Assembly (NCBI GenBank): GCA_039815415.1
Contig: JBCBZH010000078.1
Span: 1 to 15,301, forward strand
Source of the DNA: JBCBZH01 sp039815415
Lineage (GTDB): Bacteria; Bacteroidota; Rhodothermia; Rhodothermales; Rubricoccaceae
Reading direction: 5' to 3'
Length of the DNA stretch: 15,301 nt
The notes below the pieces were generated by a model. The model saw only the letters and a list, made by a program, of their open reading frames with translations, did not search any database and was not told the DNA's origin. The position numbers and the translations under genes were made by a program. Shown here one piece after another: positions 11,410 through 15,301 of this stretch. Each line of letters begins with the position of its first letter. Within the stretch, counting starts at the first letter, position 1.

Positions 11410-12155
11410 TGCCGAAGCGCAAGAGCACTACTCACCTCGTCGTACACACGACGGCCTCGGCAATCGTTGAGGACACGCTGGGCGACATCCCGGAGAAATA
11501 CCGGGGCCAGGCCGAAGAGATCGCAGGCGGCAAATGGGTTGCTACGCTCGATCCGTCGGCAAAGGTGGTGAACGGGATACACCGCGAGCGCGGGTTCGCC
11601 CGGATCGGATACCACTGGCTAATCCGAAAGGATGGAACTATCGAGGCTGGCCGCGAGGAGGGGCAGAAGGGCGCCCACTGCAAAGCCAGCGGCATGAACT
11701 CGAAGGCCATCGGCATCGCCTTCAGCGGCCATCACAACTATGAGGGCTGGACGCCCGAGCAACGCACGGCGTGGCTCGAGCTGGCGGTACGCATCTGCCG
11801 CGAGTACACCATCTCGGTCCGCAATGTGATCGGGCACCGCGAGGCGGGAGCCCGGAAGGACTGCCCCGGCACGGCTATCGACATGGACGCCATACGTGCC
11901 GAGTTGGCACGTCGCCTCCGCGATGAGCCCGACGACTCGCTGCTTGCGAAGGGCAGCCACGGGCCCCGCGTGGGGCTTCTCCAGATGCGCCTCCAGGAGA
12001 CCGGGCACTACTCAGGCCGCATCGACGACGACTTCGGGCCGATGACCGACGGCGCCGTCCGCACGGCGCAGATCGACCTCGATCTGGTGCCGGATGGAGT
12101 CGTCGGACCGATGACCGCCACCGCGCTCTCGCTCCCCTGGCCATCATTGCAATGA
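11409..12155 (+). CDS. Endolysin: N-acetylmuramoyl-L-alanine amidase with peptidoglycan-binding domain
   Basis: 248-residue lysis enzyme. An N-terminal Amidase_2 (PGRP-like) zinc domain covers residues ~8-165. The first ligand is in HLVVHTTAS (His13), the core strand is IGYHWLIRKDGTIEAG, and the second ligand pair is in VIGHREAGARKDCPG (His143, Cys152). It cuts the amide bond between MurNAc and L-Ala. The C-terminal ~65 residues (HGPRVGLLQMRLQETGHYSG, DDDFGPMTDGAVRTAQIDLD, GVVGPMTATAL) form a PG_binding_1-type domain. There is no signal peptide, so release depends on the holin. Base use in the first third is less GC-biased than in the neighbouring spanin genes. The gene overlaps both neighbours. 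The frame is open far upstream, but ATG 11409 is the sensible start. Confidence 0.92.
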   Translation: MPKRKSTTHLVVHTTASAIVEDTLGDIPEKYRGQAEEIAGGKWVATLDPSAKVVNGIHRERGFARIGYHWLIRKDGTIEAGREEGQKGAHCKASGMNSKAIGIAFSGHHNYEGWTPEQRTAWLELAVRICREYTISVRNVIGHREAGARKDCPGTAIDMDAIRAELARRLRDEPDDSLLAKGSHGPRVGLLQMRLQETGHYSGRIDDDFGPMTDGAVRTAQIDLDLVPDGVVGPMTATALSLPWPSLQ

Positions 12156-12562
12156 GCACCGAAACCCTCATTGTCGCGGTGGCCATTCCCACCCTCTCAA
12201 TCCTTGTGGGGCTCTTTTCGGCGATGCTGCTGCATCGACGTGAAGTACGGCGCCTGCGCGACGAGCGTGACAGTCGGGCCAACGAGGTCGCCCAGCGCGT
12301 GATTCAATCTGCACTCGAGGAGCGTGGATTGGAGCGTCGCATTGACGGGCTCAGCTCACGCCAAGATCGCCATGCCGATGAACTGAGGGATATCCATCGC
12401 CAGCTCGCCGATGCTCTGCAAGCACTGCCCAACACCTTCGTGCGCCGGGACGACTGGATTCAGCACCAGAGCCGCATGGAGGGCAAGCTCGACAAGATCT
12501 GGACCGAGATCCACGCTCTCATCCGACAGCAGCTCCCACCCTCCCAGCCGACTCATACATGA
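12152..12562 (+). CDS. Membrane-anchored coiled-coil protein, DUF2730 / Mu gp25-like
   Basis: 136-residue protein with one N-terminal TM helix (about residues 5-27, LIVAVAIPTLSILVGLFSAM) and a long Arg/Glu/Asp-rich coiled coil (residues ~28-130, including RREVRRLRDERD and SRQDRHADELRDIHRQLADA). The length, topology and place between endolysin and the gp26/gp27-like genes match the DUF2730/gp25 proteins of Mu-like phages. Their function is unknown, and they are not virion parts as far as is known. It overlaps the endolysin stop by ATGA and the next gene by ATGA. A spanin-like or lysis-accessory role cannot be excluded from topology. Confidence 0.65.
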   Translation: MSTETLIVAVAIPTLSILVGLFSAMLLHRREVRRLRDERDSRANEVAQRVIQSALEERGLERRIDGLSSRQDRHADELRDIHRQLADALQALPNTFVRRDDWIQHQSRMEGKLDKIWTEIHALIRQQLPPSQPTHT

Positions 12563-13158
12563 CGGGGCACGAACAATCAGAACGCACCGAGGTCCGCTGG
12601 CTCTTGTTGGAGGCCCTCTACGAAGCCCGCATGGGACCGCTCTCGGAGAACGTACTGGCCGGAGAGATTGCAGAAGCGGGGTATGACGTTGCTCGGGGGG
12701 ATATCCAGCGTGACCTGCAGCACCTAGAACGGCGTGGCCTGATCGAAGCCGACCGGACTCCGCCCTCGGGCTGGCGGGCCAACATCTCAGCACTCGGTGT
12801 CGACGTGGTTGAGTATGCCGCCGCGCCGCCCACGGGGGTCTATCGCCCCGAGGGCACGATGACCGTTCAGACCCGCCAGACGCGCGAGGCACGCTGGAGG
12901 ATTCTGCAAACTCTGGCCATAGGGATGCCCATGCCGACGTCGGAGAGAACGGTGCACGCCGCTGTCTCAGACGTGGAATTACCGGTCACGGAGGCCGCGA
13001 TCCGGCGCGAGATGTGCTACCTGCAGGCCCTCGGGCTTGTGACCGTCTTTGATGACCGTCCGGTTTGGCGCGCCGAGCTGACCGCCGATGGCGTGGACAT
13101 CCACGAGTTCCAAGTGGACGCACCACCCGGCATCGACCGCCCTCCCCCCTATCACTGA
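12559..13158 (+). CDS. Tandem-duplicated winged-helix protein, Mu gp26-like
   Basis: 199-residue protein made of two similar halves. Unit 1 (about residues 10-95) runs EVRWLLLEALYEARMGPLSE, LERRGLIEAD, then GVDVVEYAAAPPTGVYRP. Unit 2 (about 108-199) runs EARWRILQTLAIGMPMPTSE, LQALGLVTVFDDRPVWRAEL, then GVDIHEFQVDAPPGIDRPP. The key Trp residues are W14 and W113, 99 apart. The single-unit version, a ~100-residue winged helix ending GVD...EY...PGIxRP, is the usual form of the gp26-like protein in Mu-type phages, so this is a fused duplication. Position just before the gp27-like gene agrees. Its biochemical role is unknown; a DNA-binding function follows only from the fold. Confidence 0.75.
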   Translation: MTGHEQSERTEVRWLLLEALYEARMGPLSENVLAGEIAEAGYDVARGDIQRDLQHLERRGLIEADRTPPSGWRANISALGVDVVEYAAAPPTGVYRPEGTMTVQTRQTREARWRILQTLAIGMPMPTSERTVHAAVSDVELPVTEAAIRREMCYLQALGLVTVFDDRPVWRAELTADGVDIHEFQVDAPPGIDRPPPYH

Positions 13159-13679
13159 TGCCTGCCCGCTCCAAGGTGCTCTCGCTGCCCAATACCGTTA
13201 AGGCAGACCTGGACGCCCGACTCGTCTCGGGGGGATTCTCGGACTATGAGGGTCTGGCCGACTGGCTCGAGGGCCAAGGGTTCCAGATCTCCAAGTCGTC
13301 ACTGGGGCGCTATGGGAAAGCCTTCGAGGCGCGTCTCGGTGCCCTTCGTCTGGCGAGCGAACAGGCCAAGGCCATCGTTGCCGAGATGGGCGACGACAAG
13401 GGGGACATGGGAGAGGCGTTAACCGCTGTTGCGCAGCAGAAGACGTTCGAGCTGTTGATGGACCTCGAGGTCGATGTGGGCGACGTCCAGTACGACAAGC
13501 TCGTGACAGCCATCGCCAAGCTGAACGCGACCGGCGTCCAGCAGAAGAAGTGGCGCTCGGAAGTGCTCCGCAAGGTGGAGGCGGCAGCCGATGAGGTCGA
13601 CACGATGGCCCAGGCCGGGGGCCTCACCGACGAAACCGCCGAAGCCATCCGAGCCAAGATCCTCGGCATCGCTGCATGA
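13158..13679 (+). CDS. DUF3486 protein, Mu gp27-like
   Basis: 173-residue protein of the DUF3486/gp27 family. Landmarks are the opening SKVLSLPNTVKADLDARLVS, the HTH-like segment FSDYEGLADWLEGQGFQISK, SSLGRYGKAFEARL, and the later helical part (ALTAVAQQKTFELLMDLEVD, then LVTAIAKLN and KKWRSEVLRKVEAAADEV). In Mu-like phages this gene directly precedes the terminase large subunit. The HTH resemblance and location suggest a small-terminase-like or packaging role, which is inference. Start ATG 13158 overlaps the previous TGA. The length is normal. The next gene starts inside its stop (ATGA, 13676), but it is not a terminase, which breaks the usual order. Confidence 0.88.
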   Translation: MPARSKVLSLPNTVKADLDARLVSGGFSDYEGLADWLEGQGFQISKSSLGRYGKAFEARLGALRLASEQAKAIVAEMGDDKGDMGEALTAVAQQKTFELLMDLEVDVGDVQYDKLVTAIAKLNATGVQQKKWRSEVLRKVEAAADEVDTMAQAGGLTDETAEAIRAKILGIAA

Positions 13680-13909
13680 TCGCTGTTACGTCCATCGCTG
13701 CACTGATCTACCTGGCCTTGGGCTTGGTGGTGGCCATCGCTCTGCTCGTCCGCTACGGCGTCGAGCTGGCAGACGAATGGAGATCGCTGCGCTCGTCGCG
13801 GAAAGAGCGCGTCCTCCTGGTCGGCTGCGTGATCGCCGTCGCCTCCGGAGCTGCCGTCGCCTGGCCCTCAGTCGTCGCCCTGTATCTGCTCACTCGACTC
13901 TCGGACTGA
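13676..13909 (+). CDS. Small two-TM protein
   Basis: 77-residue protein with two predicted membrane helices, residues ~5-24 (TSIAALIYLALGLVVAIALL) and ~46-72 (VLLVGCVIAVASGAAVAWPS and beyond), joined by a basic/polar loop (ELADEWRSLRSSRKER). It belongs to no family I can name. It starts by ATGA overlap with the gp27-like gene and ends three bases before the start of the secreted beta-helix gene. It is therefore either a small phage protein of the late operon or part of the same inserted cargo as the secreted protein. An accessory lysis function is also conceivable from its size and topology. Confidence 0.65.
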   Translation: MIAVTSIAALIYLALGLVVAIALLVRYGVELADEWRSLRSSRKERVLLVGCVIAVASGAAVAWPSVVALYLLTRLSD

Positions 13910-13912
13910 CCC

Positions 13913-15301
13913 ATGCGCTACCGTCTTCTCGCGCTGCTCCTTGGCCTCCTCGCACAGACCGGCGCTGCACAGGTACCGATCACAACCCCTCTATCCATCG
14001 ATGGGGCAGCGCACCCCGCCGACGTCGAGATCACGGTCACGCCCGCAGACGGCTCAGACGAGCTGGTGATCTCGGGCATGCGACTCCACGGCGTTGCGTG
14101 GTTCGACAGGCTGGATCGAGGGCCGCGTCTCACGTTTGGCGACGATGCAAAGGCATTGCCCGTTCGTCAGCTCGAAATCGCATTCGGACGACGCGCCACC
14201 TGGAGCGCCACTGTGACGCCCACGGGACGGGATCTCGCGGATCTGTGTTCGCCTCCCGCAGACCCAGGCGTCGATGTCGCCCCCCACATCAACTGGTGCC
14301 TACGTCTGACGAGCCGGTTCGCGCCATCCGCCGACACCTTCGGCATCGTGGGCCCCATCGTCGTGCCCGACGGAGGCGAGATTAGTGGAGCAGGAGGTGC
14401 TGTGCTAGGGCCGGTCCAGGTTGATCGGTTTGGCATCTCATTCCGCCCCGTGGTCCCGGCTGCAGCCATGGGCCTGCCATCGACCACGCTCAGAGTGCTC
14501 GACGGCCAGGCGCTCGCGTTTGCCCTTCCCGATTCGGCCCTGACAGACATCCAGCGCGTCCGTCGCGTCCTCGACCAGGAGAAGACGACCGTGTTCCACG
14601 CCTCCTGGGCGGTGACCGCCACGATCCAGGATCTGGTCCTCGATGGCAACGCGAGGGCCGACGAGCTGGCGAGTGTGCCAGGCCCCGTGGCCGAATCCTG
14701 CCTCCGGAACGGCCCCTGCCACACGGGCCTGGCGTTCGGGCGTCACGGCGGTCTCGTTGTCCCAGGCTCTGATTCCGAGCCGGGGCGCTTCATCACGCTC
14801 TCCGGCCTCTACCTCCACGATTGGGCGGCCACCTCCATCCTCGGAGATCACCATGCCCTGTTCACGGCGGACACCATCCTGCTCCACAACGCGCTCTACA
14901 ACCACCTGCTCTACGCTGCCGAGGGCACCTGGGAGCACCTGACGTTGTCGGGATACGCCTGGACTCACGCCATCCTCGCAGGGCAGGGACGAGGCGGCTC
15001 GGCCAACGAGCCGAGCCTCTACCGCAATTTGGTCATCCACGAGCTGGCGCCCAATCCCTCTAGACGAACAGGGGCCGATATCCTCGACGTCCGCCAGGGC
15101 CAGGGCTCCGTCACGATTGAACGGCTCTATGCCGACCTGTCTGGATCGAACGCGTTCCTGGCGCACGTCAGACCTGTGGACCGTCCCGAGTACGACCCCA
15201 CGGTTCCGTACGTGCCCCCGTGGAACGACCCCGACTACGAGGGGTGGGCACAGATCGGAGACCATGTGTTCACGCTCACCGACGCGACGGTACACACGGA
15301 G
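13913..15301 (+). CDS. Secreted right-handed beta-helix-like protein (3' end beyond window)
   Basis: The frame is open from ATG 13913 to the last base of the window, 463 codons with no stop, so the C-terminus is missing. Residues 1-20 are a signal peptide (MRYRLLALLLGLLAQTGAAQ). After ~95 residues of strand-rich sequence, repeated turns and Gly/Asn/Asp-rich strands follow: GPIVVPDGGEISGAGGAVLG, then ATIQDLVLDGNARADE and LSGLYLHDWAATSILGDHHA, then TWEHLTLSGYAWTHAIL and YRNLVIHEL. GAG and LDGN turns of this kind are typical of pectate-lyase/GH28-like parallel beta helices. The sequence does not identify an active site or substrate. In a phage this fold is known from tailspikes, but those lack signal peptides. 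Export suggests a cargo or lysogenic-conversion gene. The start follows CTGACCC-ATG with no Shine-Dalgarno sequence. Confidence 0.75.
   Translation, partial: MRYRLLALLLGLLAQTGAAQVPITTPLSIDGAAHPADVEITVTPADGSDELVISGMRLHGVAWFDRLDRGPRLTFGDDAKALPVRQLEIAFGRRATWSATVTPTGRDLADLCSPPADPGVDVAPHINWCLRLTSRFAPSADTFGIVGPIVVPDGGEISGAGGAVLGPVQVDRFGISFRPVVPAAAMGLPSTTLRVLDGQALAFALPDSALTDIQRVRRVLDQEKTTVFHASWAVTATIQDLVLDGNARADELASVPGPVAESCLRNGPCHTGLAFGRHGGLVVPGSDSEPGRFITLSGLYLHDWAATSILGDHHALFTADTILLHNALYNHLLYAAEGTWEHLTLSGYAWTHAILAGQGRGGSANEPSLYRNLVIHELAPNPSRRTGADILDVRQGQGSVTIERLYADLSGSNAFLAHVRPVDRPEYDPTVPYVPPWNDPDYEGWAQIGDHVFTLTDATVHTE

Noticed and set aside
14438..15295. Minus-strand open frame opposite the beta-helix gene
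   Set aside because: The + strand frame is open for 463 codons with a signal peptide and fold-like repeats. The antisense frame has no recognisable features.

Overview
The window is the left (early) half and the start of the late region of a Mu-type transposable phage or prophage, in GC-rich DNA. The gene order follows Mu closely: a leftward repressor, a rightward Ner/Cro-like protein, a DDE transposase (MuA-like), an AAA+ target-selection ATPase (MuB-like), a block of small early/accessory genes, GemA (gp16, DUF1018), a Mor-family activator, a lysis cassette (holin, spanin pair, endolysin), then gp25-, gp26- and gp27-like head-module starter genes. Neither phage end is visible. The repressor lies near the left edge, and the window stops just where a terminase gene would be expected.

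Layout. 1-1077: leftward operon with an S24/LexA-type repressor and a coupled small membrane protein. 1078-1137: divergent control region with two different palindromes. 1138-3730: ner-like gene and transposase, overlapping by 8 nt. 3731-4956: three unrecognised early genes; two of them, and the MuB gene, are each preceded by a GC-rich hairpin and the same 11-nt motif. 4957-5679: MuB-like ATPase. 5676-8848: accessory genes including a protein built of four ~82-residue winged-helix-like repeats, a Mu-family HTH/Cys protein, a small membrane protein and a conserved phage protein. 8848-9521: a stand-alone EVE-domain protein followed by a Lar-like zinc-ribbon protein, a probable anti-restriction or modified-nucleic-acid-sensing pair. 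9534-10360: GemA and Mor. 10361-10424: AT-rich island, probable Mor-dependent promoter. 10425-12155: lysis. 12152-13909: gp25/26/27-like genes and a two-TM protein. 13913-15301: 5' part of a secreted, probably right-handed beta-helix protein that looks like cargo placed between the gp27-like gene and the expected terminase.

How the parts work together. The repressor and Ner-like protein should set the lysogeny/lysis switch at 1078-1137. Transposase and ATPase carry out replicative transposition. Accessory genes act on host chromatin, transcription or restriction. Mor then switches on lysis and morphogenesis. Almost every gene start overlaps the preceding stop (ATGA, TGATG or ATGCCTGA), so the rightward genes form long translationally coupled transcripts. 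No stretch above 300 bases lacks a gene. I saw no tRNA, rRNA or CRISPR.

Host. High GC, frequent absence of Shine-Dalgarno sequences at non-overlapping starts (C-rich 'ACCC-ATG' contexts instead) and an exported cargo protein would fit a high-GC member of the Bacteroidota/Rhodothermota, but this is only inference; a proteobacterial host is not excluded.
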